DNA of 64,000 nt from Pricia mediterranea (GCF_032248455.1 NZ_JAVTTP010000001.1:558001-622000), one strand, 5' to 3'; shown: positions 33,416 through 42,708, numbered from the stretch's first letter. The notes: a model not told the origin generated them from the letters alone. Translations and numbers: made by a program.

Positions 33416-36400
33416 TTAGTCCCTTGTTTCCGGAGTATCTGGTACAGCTCTAAAATAGTGTAGTTCGAATACGGATAATAAATAATTGTCAAGGGCCTCC
33501 AAGGCGTCGATCTCTGTCTTTATGGCATCCCGGATAATTTGCGTGAATGCGGGATAATCGACCGCGCCTTCGGTATAGGCCAGCAAGGCCCCTTCGCGTT
33601 GTTGCTCCGCCAGCGGCAAGGCTTCTTGCTCGAAGAAATGCCAAGCGGATTTCCACGTAGTATAGGACTGGACGGCCGCTTGATAGTCCGAGTGAAGTTG
33701 GCGACGGGCGAAATCCGAATTGACCGTGGCGATGTCGATATCGATCTTCGCGGCCTTCGCCCGGCTTCGTTCCGTACCGGAGAGGAGGGGAATTGAGATG
33801 CCTGCCTGATACTTGTAAAATCCTCCTTGATCGTTGATTTTTTGAAATCCCGCCTCCAGGTTGAAATCAGGTAACAGATCGGCACGGGCGGCCCGATAAC
33901 TGGCTTCGGCCTCGGCCTTCCGGTTACGGGATATTTCGAGCTCGGGATGGTCCTCCAAACCCATTTCCGTCTCCAGCAATCCCATTCCATCATCGTCAAA
34001 CGTATCGGGCACGGAATAATAGGTTTGGGTATTTTTCCCGTCGCCAGGCAAGACCAGCCAAAGGTTGAGTTGCTGCAGGGCAACGGCGAACTCTTTTTTA
34101 GCCAGTAGCAGCTTGTTCTTGATCTGTAAGGCCTGATTTACGGCGGATGAACGTTCCAATCGTGAGATGGCCTCCACCTCGTAATTGAGTTCGACCGCCT
34201 TTTCAAACCGGGTGTATATCGAATCCAGTTCCTTGTACAATTCCCATGTCCGGCGTTTACGATGGGCTTGCGACCATGCCCTTTTTACTTCCCGTTCAAC
34301 CTGTAGCATGGTAAGATCAAGGGCCGTCTCTGCCAAAGCGACCCGTTGTTTTTGCAAGCGTTTCTTAGCCCCGATACCGAAAAGATCGATATTATTTTGT
34401 CCTACCCCGACGAGCGTGTACGTGCCCCTTTCATCGGAGAGTTCCTCGCCACCTGTAAATACCCGGGTAGTGCCAAGGTCGTAGGCGGTTGCGTCAAAGG
34501 CGTTTTGCCGATGTACTTCCAAGCGCTTTGTTTTAAGCAACGGATAGTTCGCTTTGGCCATTTCAACGGCCTTATGCAGGGAAATTTCGGGCAGGGCCTC
34601 CTGTTTTCCGATCTCTTGTGCGGGCAGTAGGGAGGGACAAAGGAAAAGCCCGGCCACGACCACGGCGGTTACAAATTTAGGATTGCTATTCGCCTTCCGC
34701 TCCGAACGCTTCTCGACATACTGATAAAAAATAGGAAGCACGAAAAGGGTCAGCAGGGTGGACGTAATCAGGCCGCCGATCACAACAGTCGCCAGGGGCC
34801 GCTGTACCTCTGCTCCTGCAGACATCGAGATCGCCATGGGCATAAAGCCAAGAATATCGGTCAGTGCCGTCAACATAATCGGGCGAATCCTTCGTTTGGT
34901 GCCCTGTACGATACGGTCTTTTAGATCGGCTACGCCCTCTTCCTTGAGCTCGTTCAAGCCGCTGATCAGTACCAATCCGTTGAGCACCGCCACCCCGAAG
35001 AGCACGATAAATCCCACTCCCGCCGAAATACTGAACGGCATATCGCGCAGCCATAGCGCAAACACCCCGCCAATGGTGGCCATCGGAATGGCCAAATAGA
35101 TCATAAGGGTCTGCGATAGCGACTTTAGGGCGAAGTAGATGAGTATGAATATGAGGAACAGGGCAATGGGTACGACCGTTTGCAACCGATTACTAGCCCG
35201 TTCCAGGTTTTCGAACGCACCCCCGTATCGAATGTAATAGCCGGCGGGAAGATCGAACCGGGCTTCCAATTTGGTTTGGATATCCTCCACGACGGATTCC
35301 ACATCGCGGTCCCGGATGTTGATCCCTACGTACGTACGCCGGTTGGTATTGTCCCGACTGATCTGCATCGGACCGGGGGCATAATGGATATCGGCGATTT
35401 CCCGTAATGGGATGTGAGCGCCGTTGGGCAGGTTGATGAAAAGATTTTCCAAGTCCTCTATGCTCTCACGGTTTTCTTGGTTCAACCGGACGACCAGATC
35501 AAACCGTTTCTCTCCTTCAAAAATCACCCCCGCCTTCGCACCGGCGAATGCGGCTTTCACCAAAGTATTGATTTGATCGATATCAAGGCCATACTGCGCC
35601 AATTTGTTCCTGTTGTATTCAACGTTGATCTGAGGTAGGCCGGCGGTAGCTTCCACCTTAAGATCGGCCACCCCGGGCACCGTCGCGATGATCCTGCCCA
35701 TTTCCTCCGCCTTTGCGGCCAGCACGTCGAGGTCTTCCCCGAACAGTTTAACGGCAACATCTTCGCGTACCCCGGTCAGCAGTTCGTTAAACCGCATTTC
35801 GATGGGCTGGGTAAACTCATAATTTACGCCGGGAAGAATGCTGACCGCAGTTTTGATCTTATCGACCAATTCTTCCTTGCTTTCGGCGGAGGTCCACTCA
35901 TCGCGAGGCTTTAGAATGACAAAGATATCGGCGATGTCCATCGGCATGGGGTCCGTAGGTACATCGGCTACCCCGATTCGACTGATTACCGATTTCGCCT
36001 CTGGAAATTCCGCTTTGACGATCTGTTCCACCTTTGTGGTGACCTCAATCGTCTCGGAGAGGGAACTACCGGGTTTCAACAGGGCGTGGAAAGCGATATC
36101 CCCTTCATCCAACTGGGGAATGAATTCACCCCCCAACTGGCTAAGAACAAGAATCGCCAAGGCAAAAAGGGCCAGGGCAACCCCGACTACCCTTTTCCGA
36201 TAGCGCAGCGACCTGACCAATAATGGCTCGTACTTGCGGCCAACCCAATTCACAAAACGATCGCTATAGTTTCGCTTCGGTTTGGCTTCGTCTTGAGTGA
36301 GAGTCCCTCGTGTTTCATTTTTCCCAGGGATCGCTTTACTCGATGGCAACCTCAAAAACAGGGCGGATACCATGGGCACGTAGGTCAGGCATAACAGCAT

Positions 36401-37876
36401 GGCCCCGATCATCGCAAAGATAAAGGTCAGGGCCATCGGGCGGAACATCTTGCCCTCGACCCCTTCAAGGGCCAAAATGGGTAAAAACACGATCAAAATG
36501 ATCAACTGGCCGAAAAAAGCGGTGTTCATCATTTTTTTAGAAGCTTTTGCGGCGATTTTATCCTTTGTGGATTGGATATTTAAAGGGCCCTCCCCCTCGG
36601 TCCGGCGTTTTTTAACGTAACCCATCATCATAAATACCATGGCCTCAACGATGATGACCGAACCGTCAACGATAATACCAAAATCGATGGCGCCCAGGCT
36701 CATCAGGTTGGCCCACACATCGAACACGTTCATCATGATAAAAGCGAACAAAAGAGACAAGGGGATGGTGGAGGCTACGATCAGGCCGCCCCGCCAATTG
36801 CCCAATAGCAACACCAGAACGAAAATTACGACCAGGCCCCCTTCCATTAGATTTCCGGTCACCGTGCCGGTAGTTTCCGCAATCAGTTCGCTCCGGTCCA
36901 GAAAAGGTTCGATCCGCACCCCTTCGGGTAGGGATTGTTGGATCTGTTCCATTCTTTCCTTCACGTTCTCAATGACCTCGTTCGAATTGGCGCCCTTCAA
37001 CATGAGGATCATTCCCCCAACGGCCTCGCCTTGTCCATTCTTTGTCAGCGCCCCGTAGCGTACGGCGCTGCCGATGGTAACCTCACCGACATCCTTTATC
37101 TTGAACGGAACTCCCGCCTCGGACTTGACCACAATACTCTCGATATCCGATATGCTTCTCGCCAGGCCCTCGCCGCGGATAAAATTGGCCTGATGGTTAC
37201 GCTCGATATACGCCCCGCCCGTATTTCGGTTGTTATTTTTCAAAGCGGAGAATACGTCGGAAATCGTAATCCCGATAGCACGGAGCTCTTGTGGGTCAAC
37301 GCTCACCTCGTATTGCTTTTTGTTCCCGCCGAATGCATTGACCTCCACGACCCCGGGCACCATCGCCATCTGCCTGCGTACGATCCAATCTTGCATCGTA
37401 CGCAACTCGGTAGCATTATACCCATAGCCCTCATCCACTTCAAGCGTATATTGGAATATTTCACTCAAGCCCGTTGCAATAGGACCCATGGAAGGCGTTC
37501 CGAAGCCCTCGGGAATCTCTTCCCTGACCTCGATAAGCTTTTCGGAAACCAATTGTCTCGGAAGAAAGGTGCCGACCGCATCATCGAATACAATGGTAAC
37601 TACAGAGAGCCCGAACCGCGAGACGGAACGGATTTCCTTGACGTCGGGCAAATTGCTCATGGCCACTTCTACGGGGTAGGTGACAAATTGCTCGATATCT
37701 TCGGTGCCCAGATTAGGGGCTTGGGTGATGACCTGTACCTGATTGTTCGTGATGTCGGGCACGGCATCGATGGGGACCTGGGTCATGCTCCAAATTCCCC
37801 CTACAATGAGCACTAAGGTAAGGAGCCCGATACTAAATTTATTGTGAATGGAAAAATCAATGATTCGATTGATCAT
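33416..37876 (-). CDS. CusA/CzcA heavy-metal RND pump fused to a TolC-family outer-membrane channel
   Basis: A protein of 1486 residues. Residues 1 to about 1060 form the full HME-RND pump with 12 helices (FSIGLLTLVLIVGGIWSMTQ, IDFGIIVDGSVIIVEAMVF with the proton-relay Asp, RIGVADVPTDPMPMD, and GVAVLNGLVLISG). About 1075-1092 is a thirteenth hydrophobic segment (VTAVVVAGLFLCPSLLPAQE) that resembles a signal peptide, followed by a TolC domain (about 1100-1486, with long coiled helices, AVEMAKANYPLLKTKRLEV and GISIPLLSGTERSRAKAAKI). The fusion is known from Bacteroidota. It is transcribed after a Cys/His-rich small protein and before CusB; its leader has nested inverted repeats. The metal is not determined (Cu/Ag or Zn/Co/Cd). 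Confidence 0.95.
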   Translation of the reverse strand: MINRIIDFSIHNKFSIGLLTLVLIVGGIWSMTQVPIDAVPDITNNQVQVITQAPNLGTEDIEQFVTYPVEVAMSNLPDVKEIRSVSRFGLSVVTIVFDDAVGTFLPRQLVSEKLIEVREEIPEGFGTPSMGPIATGLSEIFQYTLEVDEGYGYNATELRTMQDWIVRRQMAMVPGVVEVNAFGGNKKQYEVSVDPQELRAIGITISDVFSALKNNNRNTGGAYIERNHQANFIRGEGLARSISDIESIVVKSEAGVPFKIKDVGEVTIGSAVRYGALTKNGQGEAVGGMILMLKGANSNEVIENVKERMEQIQQSLPEGVRIEPFLDRSELIAETTGTVTGNLMEGGLVVIFVLVLLLGNWRGGLIVASTIPLSLLFAFIMMNVFDVWANLMSLGAIDFGIIVDGSVIIVEAMVFMMMGYVKKRRTEGEGPLNIQSTKDKIAAKASKKMMNTAFFGQLIILIVFLPILALEGVEGKMFRPMALTFIFAMIGAMLLCLTYVPMVSALFLRLPSSKAIPGKNETRGTLTQDEAKPKRNYSDRFVNWVGRKYEPLLVRSLRYRKRVVGVALALFALAILVLSQLGGEFIPQLDEGDIAFHALLKPGSSLSETIEVTTKVEQIVKAEFPEAKSVISRIGVADVPTDPMPMDIADIFVILKPRDEWTSAESKEELVDKIKTAVSILPGVNYEFTQPIEMRFNELLTGVREDVAVKLFGEDLDVLAAKAEEMGRIIATVPGVADLKVEATAGLPQINVEYNRNKLAQYGLDIDQINTLVKAAFAGAKAGVIFEGEKRFDLVVRLNQENRESIEDLENLFINLPNGAHIPLREIADIHYAPGPMQISRDNTNRRTYVGINIRDRDVESVVEDIQTKLEARFDLPAGYYIRYGGAFENLERASNRLQTVVPIALFLIFILIYFALKSLSQTLMIYLAIPMATIGGVFALWLRDMPFSISAGVGFIVLFGVAVLNGLVLISGLNELKEEGVADLKDRIVQGTKRRIRPIMLTALTDILGFMPMAISMSAGAEVQRPLATVVIGGLITSTLLTLFVLPIFYQYVEKRSERKANSNPKFVTAVVVAGLFLCPSLLPAQEIGKQEALPEISLHKAVEMAKANYPLLKTKRLEVHRQNAFDATAYDLGTTRVFTGGEELSDERGTYTLVGVGQNNIDLFGIGAKKRLQKQRVALAETALDLTMLQVEREVKRAWSQAHRKRRTWELYKELDSIYTRFEKAVELNYEVEAISRLERSSAVNQALQIKNKLLLAKKEFAVALQQLNLWLVLPGDGKNTQTYYSVPDTFDDDGMGLLETEMGLEDHPELEISRNRKAEAEASYRAARADLLPDFNLEAGFQKINDQGGFYKYQAGISIPLLSGTERSRAKAAKIDIDIATVNSDFARRQLHSDYQAAVQSYTTWKSAWHFFEQEALPLAEQQREGALLAYTEGAVDYPAFTQIIRDAIKTEIDALEALDNYLLSVFELHYFRAVPDTPETRD

Positions 37877-37886
37877 GGGTAGAATT

Positions 37887-38000
37887 TTAATTCAGTTGAC
37901 ATAGCGTGAGCCGCCCGAGGAACGGTCCACGCACTTTAGACCTAGGCAAAGAAAGCATAGGTCAAGATAGGATGTAGCTATCCTATTAAAACTGAATTAA
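37887..38000 (-). promoter_or_regulatory. Nested inverted repeats in the CusA-TolC leader
   Basis: Outer arms TTAATTCAGTT (37887-37897) and AACTGAATTAA (37990-38000) are perfectly complementary. Inside lie three hairpins: GCGTG/CACGC (37904-37908 with 37928-37932), GACCTA/TAGGTC (37939-37944 with 37958-37963) and ATAGGAT/ATCCTAT (37967-37973 with 37980-37986). One outer arm contains the stop codon (37997-37999) of the upstream small protein, the other ends 10 nt before the CusA start. A multibranched RNA element is possible. Confidence 0.5.
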
Positions 38001-38314
38001 GCCCGGGGAGGTTGAAAAAGTGAATGGGGAAAATCGTTGCCCGCACTATCGAAATGGGCGAAGTCCGCTTGTGGAAAAGCAGGTTGGTAAGGGTCATAAC
38101 CGACCAGCTCGAATTTGGTACTATGGGTGTGGCAACAATGGCATCCGCAGAAAGGAGAGCAGAGATCGGAAGTACAGGGGCTATGATCATGACCGACACC
38201 CTGATCTTGCACCAGCTCGGTCTGGGTCGAATCTTCGGTTACCGGTTCGTCTTGACAGGGCAGCACATTGAGCGCCAAGAAATATATAGACAAGATCAGG
38301 CCCAACATTTTCAT
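37997..38314 (-). CDS. Small exported Cys/His-rich protein (DUF6660-type), metal-efflux associated
   Basis: A protein of 105 residues. Signal peptide MKMLGLILSIYFLALNVLPC, an acidic linker, then a compact cluster HDHSPCTSDLCSPFCGCHCC followed by HTH (residues 42-64), with six cysteines and several histidines. It matches the small proteins placed before CusA genes in Flavobacteriia (DUF6660-type, from memory). Periplasmic metal binding is likely. The gene ends within the 5' arm of the leader stem of the CusA-TolC gene, 120 bp upstream of that start, so its translation could influence pump expression. No own terminator is visible; probably first gene of the efflux operon. Confidence 0.85.
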   Translation of the reverse strand: MKMLGLILSIYFLALNVLPCQDEPVTEDSTQTELVQDQGVGHDHSPCTSDLCSPFCGCHCCHTHSTKFELVGYDPYQPAFPQADFAHFDSAGNDFPHSLFQPPRA

Positions 38315-38581
38315 GGCACAAAATTAAGGGGATCGAAGTACGTCGGCAAACTATTTTTAAATTATTGTCAATTTTTTTAGGGGAGCCTAACAAAAAGATA
38401 GATCAATCCGGTCGTTGAAAATCCCGGTCGGGCTACTGACATTACGGACGTAGGGAAGGCGGCATGATTTTTTCTACGGCACAACGTCCATTAGAGCAGT
38501 TGGAAAGAGGATAAAGGCGTATTTCTTGTTTGGGGATTGAGGGTTTTGTAATCTTGTAAAGCCCCGTGAAAAAAAGACCTT
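38315..38581. other. Divergent intergenic region
   Basis: A 267-bp gap between the small Cys/His-rich gene (minus) and the BCCT gene (plus). No gene seen. A TTGACA-like sequence lies on the minus strand in the first 60 bp, but no exact -7 element was found. Confidence 0.35.
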
Positions 38582-40228
38582 ATGGCAAAAAGAATACAGC
38601 GTAGCGATGAAAAAGAATCCATATTCGGACTAAAGGTCAACGGTCCCGTTTTCTTTATTTCTACCTTCATCATCGTTTTGAGTGTTGCCCTCACCCTTAT
38701 ATTCCACGACGGAGCGGAAAGTACCTTTGCCTACCTGCAGCAAGCGGTCGCAGAGAATGCGGACTGGTTCTTTATTCTATCCATAAACATTTTTTTGATT
38801 TTTTTGATTTTTCTTGCCTTGGGAAAATATGGGGCGATTCGGATAGGCGGACCCCGGGCGAAACCTGAGTTTAAGACCCTGTCCTGGTTTGCCATGCTTT
38901 TTAGCGCGGGCATGGGAATCGGGCTCCTGTTCTTCGGGGTGGCCGAACCGGTACTGCATTTTTCGAATCCGGCCACTACGGAACCCGGCTCGGTCGCGGC
39001 TGCAAGCGAAGCCATGGATTTCACTTTTCTGCACTGGGGCTTCCATGCCTGGGCAGCCTATGCGCTGGTGGGGCTGGCCCTGGCCTATTTCACCTATTCA
39101 CGGGGCCTTCCATTGACGATCCGCTCCGTTTTTTATCCTTTCTTAGGGAATAAAATATACGGGTGGATAGGGGATGTCATCGACATTTTCGCCGTCTTGG
39201 CCACCTTGTTCGGCCTGGCCACATCGCTAGGCTTCGGAGTACAACAGATCGCCTCGGGGATGAATTTCGTTTTTGGGATGTCGGACGGTATAATCGCCCA
39301 AATTACGCTTATCGCGGTGATTACCGCTATCGCCACCATTTCGGTCGTCTTAGGGGTCGACAAAGGGGTAAAGGTATTGAGCGAGTGGAACATGCGCATT
39401 GCGGTGCTCCTGCTGGTTCTTGCCGTTGTCTTGGGGCCCACTATTTTTATCTTTAGGTCCTTTGTGGAGAATACGGGCAGCTATCTGTTCAACTTTATAA
39501 AGACGGCGACCTGGAGCGAGACCTATTCGCAAAGCAACTGGCAGAATGACTGGACGGTTTTTTACTGGGGCTGGTGGATCGGCTGGTCGCCCTTTGTGGG
39601 CATGTTCATCGCCCGTATCTCGAAGGGGCGTACCGTGCGGGAGTTCATTCTGGGCGTTCTTTTGGTGCCTTCTTTGGTGACCTTCTTCTGGATGTCCGCC
39701 TTTGGCAGTGTATCCATACAACAGGCCATGGCCGGGAGCGGCATTGTGGAAGCCGTAAACAGCGACGTATCGACGGCCCTTTTCGTATTCTTTGAAGATT
39801 ACCCATTGGCGGCGGCCATCAATATAGTCGCCGTCGTCTTGATCGCCGGATTTTTTATTACTTCCTCGGATTCCGGTTCCCTGGTCATCGACAGCCTGAC
39901 CTCAGGCGGTAAAATCGAGGCCCCTGTGGGCCAGCGTATCTTCTGGGCCGTCATCGAGGGGGCGGTGGCGGCGGTGCTACTATTGGGCGGGGGCCTACAG
40001 GCATTACGGAGCGCCTCGATTATATCGGGACTGCCCTTCGCCTTGATTCTATTGTTGATGTGTTTCTCGCTGTACAAAGGTCTGAAGGAAGATTTCTTAA
40101 AGTTGAAGGAAAAGGAATCCGAGAAAGAACGGGAGAATTACGAAGAAATTCTTTCCGAAATCATTACAAAAAGAAATCGCATCGGCGAGACCTCGGAGAA
40201 GAAATCGGCATCGGCCAAGGGGGAATAA
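38582..40228 (+). CDS. BCCT family betaine/choline/carnitine transporter
   Basis: A protein of 548 residues with 12 helices. Family hallmarks: SAGMGIGLLFFGVAEPVLHF (glycine-rich helix 3), the tryptophan box DWTVFYWGWWIGWSPFVGMF and FIARISKGRTVREFI. The C-terminal tail is highly charged (KLKEKESEKERENYEEILSE), like the osmosensing tails of BetP-type carriers. It likely takes up a compatible solute under hyperosmotic stress using Na+ or H+. The next genes are a Usp protein and a GbsR-type regulator, in keeping with betaine/osmotic physiology. An A-rich leader precedes ATG 38582. Confidence 0.93.
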   Translation: MAKRIQRSDEKESIFGLKVNGPVFFISTFIIVLSVALTLIFHDGAESTFAYLQQAVAENADWFFILSINIFLIFLIFLALGKYGAIRIGGPRAKPEFKTLSWFAMLFSAGMGIGLLFFGVAEPVLHFSNPATTEPGSVAAASEAMDFTFLHWGFHAWAAYALVGLALAYFTYSRGLPLTIRSVFYPFLGNKIYGWIGDVIDIFAVLATLFGLATSLGFGVQQIASGMNFVFGMSDGIIAQITLIAVITAIATISVVLGVDKGVKVLSEWNMRIAVLLLVLAVVLGPTIFIFRSFVENTGSYLFNFIKTATWSETYSQSNWQNDWTVFYWGWWIGWSPFVGMFIARISKGRTVREFILGVLLVPSLVTFFWMSAFGSVSIQQAMAGSGIVEAVNSDVSTALFVFFEDYPLAAAINIVAVVLIAGFFITSSDSGSLVIDSLTSGGKIEAPVGQRIFWAVIEGAVAAVLLLGGGLQALRSASIISGLPFALILLLMCFSLYKGLKEDFLKLKEKESEKERENYEEILSEIITKRNRIGETSEKKSASAKGE

Positions 40229-40296
40229 AGAAGGGATTGGGCCTCATAAAAATATAAGGGTGCCCTTTCGGACTGAACTATTGAAACAGGAATACT

Positions 40297-41145
40297 ATGA
40301 AGCATATTTTGGTAGCGCTGGACCTCAGTAAAATGGATGAAAGCCTCATCCGCTATGCCTCGTTTATGGCGAAAACCTTTCCCCTCGAAAAAGTTTTTTT
40401 CGTTCATAATATCAAAAAATACGAGCTATCGGAGCTGTTTTCCGAACAATTGAAAGACATTGATCTTGATAAAGTGGTGGGCGATGAGCTCAACGAAAAA
40501 GTAGAAGCACTGTTCGAGGCCGAAATGAATTGGGAGGTGCTGATATCCGAAGATCCCTATACGGAATCCCTGATTAACTATATCGTAAATAAATTTGACA
40601 TCGATGTGGTACTCCTAGGTAACAAAAGCAGCCTGAAAAGTACGGGTACCGTAAGCGGAAAGCTGTTGCGCCTGCTCAAATGCGACCTGTTGGCGGTACC
40701 TAAAAATGCTGAAACGGCAATGAAAGAGATATGGGTCGGAACCGATTTTTCTCAACGGTCGAAAAAGGCCTTGCGAACAGCCCAGACCCTTCAGCACATC
40801 GTTTCCGCCAAGCTTACGGCAGCGCATGTTTTTAATGTGCCTATCCATTTTTCACCCTACCTTACAACAGACAGCATGGCCTCAAAAATAGAAAGGCATG
40901 TTACCGATAAATGTACCCGATTCATACAAAATCTGGAACATCCGGAGGGCATTCGGCAGAGGATTATCCCCGGACGGGAGCCCGGAATCGCCAATAGCCT
41001 CATAACGCATGCCCAAAGGGCCGGTGCGGATCTGTTGGTAGTGACCGACAAGGGCAACAACCCCTTCTCCAATCTCTTGATCGGCAGTGTCACCGAAGAT
41101 CTTTTCAACCAGATTTCGGATATTCCACTTTGGATAGCTAAGTAA
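40297..41145 (+). CDS. Universal stress protein, tandem UspA domains
   Basis: A protein of 282 residues with two UspA domains: about 1-140 (MKHILVALDLSKMDESLIRY, VVLLGNKSSLKSTGTVSGKL) and 145-282 (EIWVGTDFSQRSKKALRTAQ, GADLLVVTDKGNNPFSNLLI and GSVTEDLFNQ). The C-terminal domain keeps a G-x2-G-x9-G(S/T)-like ATP-loop; the N-terminal one is more divergent (GNKSS..GTVSGK). The gene begins 68 bp after the BCCT gene on the same strand, so they may be one unit. Probable role: stress-linked nucleotide binding or regulation of the neighbouring transporter, which is unproven. Confidence 0.92.
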   Translation: MKHILVALDLSKMDESLIRYASFMAKTFPLEKVFFVHNIKKYELSELFSEQLKDIDLDKVVGDELNEKVEALFEAEMNWEVLISEDPYTESLINYIVNKFDIDVVLLGNKSSLKSTGTVSGKLLRLLKCDLLAVPKNAETAMKEIWVGTDFSQRSKKALRTAQTLQHIVSAKLTAAHVFNVPIHFSPYLTTDSMASKIERHVTDKCTRFIQNLEHPEGIRQRIIPGREPGIANSLITHAQRAGADLLVVTDKGNNPFSNLLIGSVTEDLFNQISDIPLWIAK

Positions 41146-41171
41146 TTGTAACAAAGAATTGGGATTAAATG

Positions 41172-41203
41172 GTTCGTCACGTTGTAAACTAATACTATCT
41201 TTA
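41172..41203 (+). promoter_or_regulatory. GTTCG-N8-TAAAC operator with -7 element (GbsR-type gene)
   Basis: GTTCG (41172-41176), 8 bp, TAAAC (41185-41189), 6 bp, TATCTTTA (41196-41203). Same geometry as at 41837 and 52121; one half-site and the final base of the -7 box are degenerate. Suggests autoregulation. Confidence 0.55.
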
Positions 41204-41220
41204 TGATAAACAAAACAACC

Positions 41221-41700
41221 ATGTCCACCTCCGACGAAAAAAAACAGCTCATTGAAGAAATCGGCCAGATCAACGAAGAACGGCTGGGACTATCCCCGTT
41301 GGCCGCCCGCATCTATGCGTTATTGGCATTATCTTCTTATGACGGACTCACTTTTGATGAAATCAAGGACAGTATTCAGGCCAGTAAGAGTTCGACTTCG
41401 GTCAACCTCAATGTACTTACCCAGTTGAGCCATGTCGAATACTATACGAAATCGGGTGATAGAAAACGCTACTTCAGGGTGGCCAAGAATTACCACAAAC
41501 AGGCCTTGGAACGCTCCCATCAAGCTTTGGAAAGGGATATAGCCATGTTGGACAAGCTCAACAGCTTCAACAAACTCCACTATCCCGAAAAATTCAAAAA
41601 ACAGAAATCCATCGGCAGCATCGTACAGCAGTACTATAAGGAACAGCAAAAATTGACGAAGAAGACCATCGAAAAGTTGGCCGAATTTGGGAAAGGGTGA
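41221..41700 (+). CDS. GbsR/MarR-type transcriptional regulator
   Basis: A protein of 159 residues. N-terminal helix, then the winged helix: RLGLSPLAARIYALLALSSY, FDEIKDSIQASKSSTSVNL and NVLTQLSHVEYYTKSGDRKRYFR (wing). The C-terminal half is a long helical dimerisation region. This matches GbsR-like regulators, named for glycine-betaine synthesis control in Bacillus. Two ATGs are possible (41203 and 41221); the -7 box overlaps 41203, so 41221 is favoured. Its own promoter and two other promoters in the window share a GTTCG-N8-CGAAC dyad, making this protein the best candidate to bind it. Confidence 0.87.
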   Translation: MSTSDEKKQLIEEIGQINEERLGLSPLAARIYALLALSSYDGLTFDEIKDSIQASKSSTSVNLNVLTQLSHVEYYTKSGDRKRYFRVAKNYHKQALERSHQALERDIAMLDKLNSFNKLHYPEKFKKQKSIGSIVQQYYKEQQKLTKKTIEKLAEFGKG

Positions 41701-41836
41701 ACGATAAAAGTCAGGAAAGGCGCTAATGAAGGTGCATCGTAGTCGCGTTGCGAGACGACCTAATCCAGAAGTAGCTTGTTAGGGTAATTGAAATTATCCC
41801 TTATCATGAACGTTAACAATACTTTAGCTAAAATTA

Positions 41837-41868
41837 GTTCGGTTTGTTACGAACAAAACTTATATTTG
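41837..41868 (+). promoter_or_regulatory. GTTCG-N8-CGAAC operator and -7 element (META lipoprotein)
   Basis: GTTCG (41837-41841), GTTTGTTA, CGAAC (41850-41854), 6 bp, then exact -7 TATATTTG (41861-41868). TTTGTT-ACG-AACAAA (41843-41857) is a second, inner dyad. ATG follows at 41893. Confidence 0.65.
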
Positions 41869-41892
41869 CAGAACTATTCAATGGATAACATT

Positions 41893-42708
41893 ATGAAAAC
41901 AAAATTCGCTACCCTAGCCGCCATCGCCCTAACGATGGTGAGCTGTACCACTACCAAAAAGATGAATCAGCAAAGCACTGACGACAAAACAATGGCTTCA
42001 AACGATATTACCAACAGTACCTGGCAACTTGTCCGGCTGGAGGGGGACACCATCGATCAATCCAATCATGACGGAGAGAAAGTCCGTTTTATCCTGAACG
42101 CTTCGGGTCAGACCGTCACCGGTTATTCCGGATGTAACTTTTTCAGCGGTACGTACTCCTTACAAAGCGGAAACCGAATCGAATTCTCGCAAATCGCCAG
42201 TACCCGAATGGCATGTCCAGATGCCGAAATAAACGAACAAGGCGTATTGGAGGTCTTCAATTTGGCGGATAACTATACGCTAAACGGAGATCAGCTTATG
42301 CTCAACGTTGGAAAACGCGCCCCGCTGGCCGTATTTAGAAAGATGCCGGTCCGAGACCAGATCGTTGAAAAATACTGGAAACTCAAAACCTTGGAGGGGC
42401 AGGATATACAAATGGCCGAAAATCAAGAACGTGAGGTTTATTTTACCCTGAAGACCGATGAAAACCGGGTCCAAGGTTTTGCCGGGTGCAACACGCTATC
42501 CGGGGAATACCAACTGGAAGAAGGCAACCGAATCAGATTTTCAAAAATGGCGACTACCATGAGAGCGTGTCCCGATGTGGAATTCAACGAGTCCAAGTTC
42601 CTCAAAGTCTTTGAACTAGCGGATAACTATACCATAAACGGTGATACGCTATCCCTTAATGTAGGCAGACGCGCGCCCTTGGCCGTTTTCGAGGCGGTTT
42701 ATTTTTAG
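41893..42708 (+). CDS. Lipoprotein with two META (HslJ-like) domains
   Basis: A protein of 271 residues. Lipobox LTMVSCTTTKK (Cys 15 or so). Domain 1 is residues about 40-155 (STWQLVRLEGDTI, GYSGCNFFSGTYSLQ, TRMACPDAEINEQGVLEVFN) and domain 2 about 162-271 (KYWKLKTLEGQDIQ, GFAGCNTLSGEYQLE, TMRACPDVEFNESKFLKVFE). Both keep GCN..SG.Y, ACPD and an ending RAPLAVF, so they arose by duplication. META/HslJ proteins are envelope stress proteins in other bacteria. ATG 41893 gives a proper lipoprotein signal. Probably regulated with the GbsR-type regulator through the shared operator at 41837. Confidence 0.9.
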   Translation: MKTKFATLAAIALTMVSCTTTKKMNQQSTDDKTMASNDITNSTWQLVRLEGDTIDQSNHDGEKVRFILNASGQTVTGYSGCNFFSGTYSLQSGNRIEFSQIASTRMACPDAEINEQGVLEVFNLADNYTLNGDQLMLNVGKRAPLAVFRKMPVRDQIVEKYWKLKTLEGQDIQMAENQEREVYFTLKTDENRVQGFAGCNTLSGEYQLEEGNRIRFSKMATTMRACPDVEFNESKFLKVFELADNYTINGDTLSLNVGRRAPLAVFEAVYF

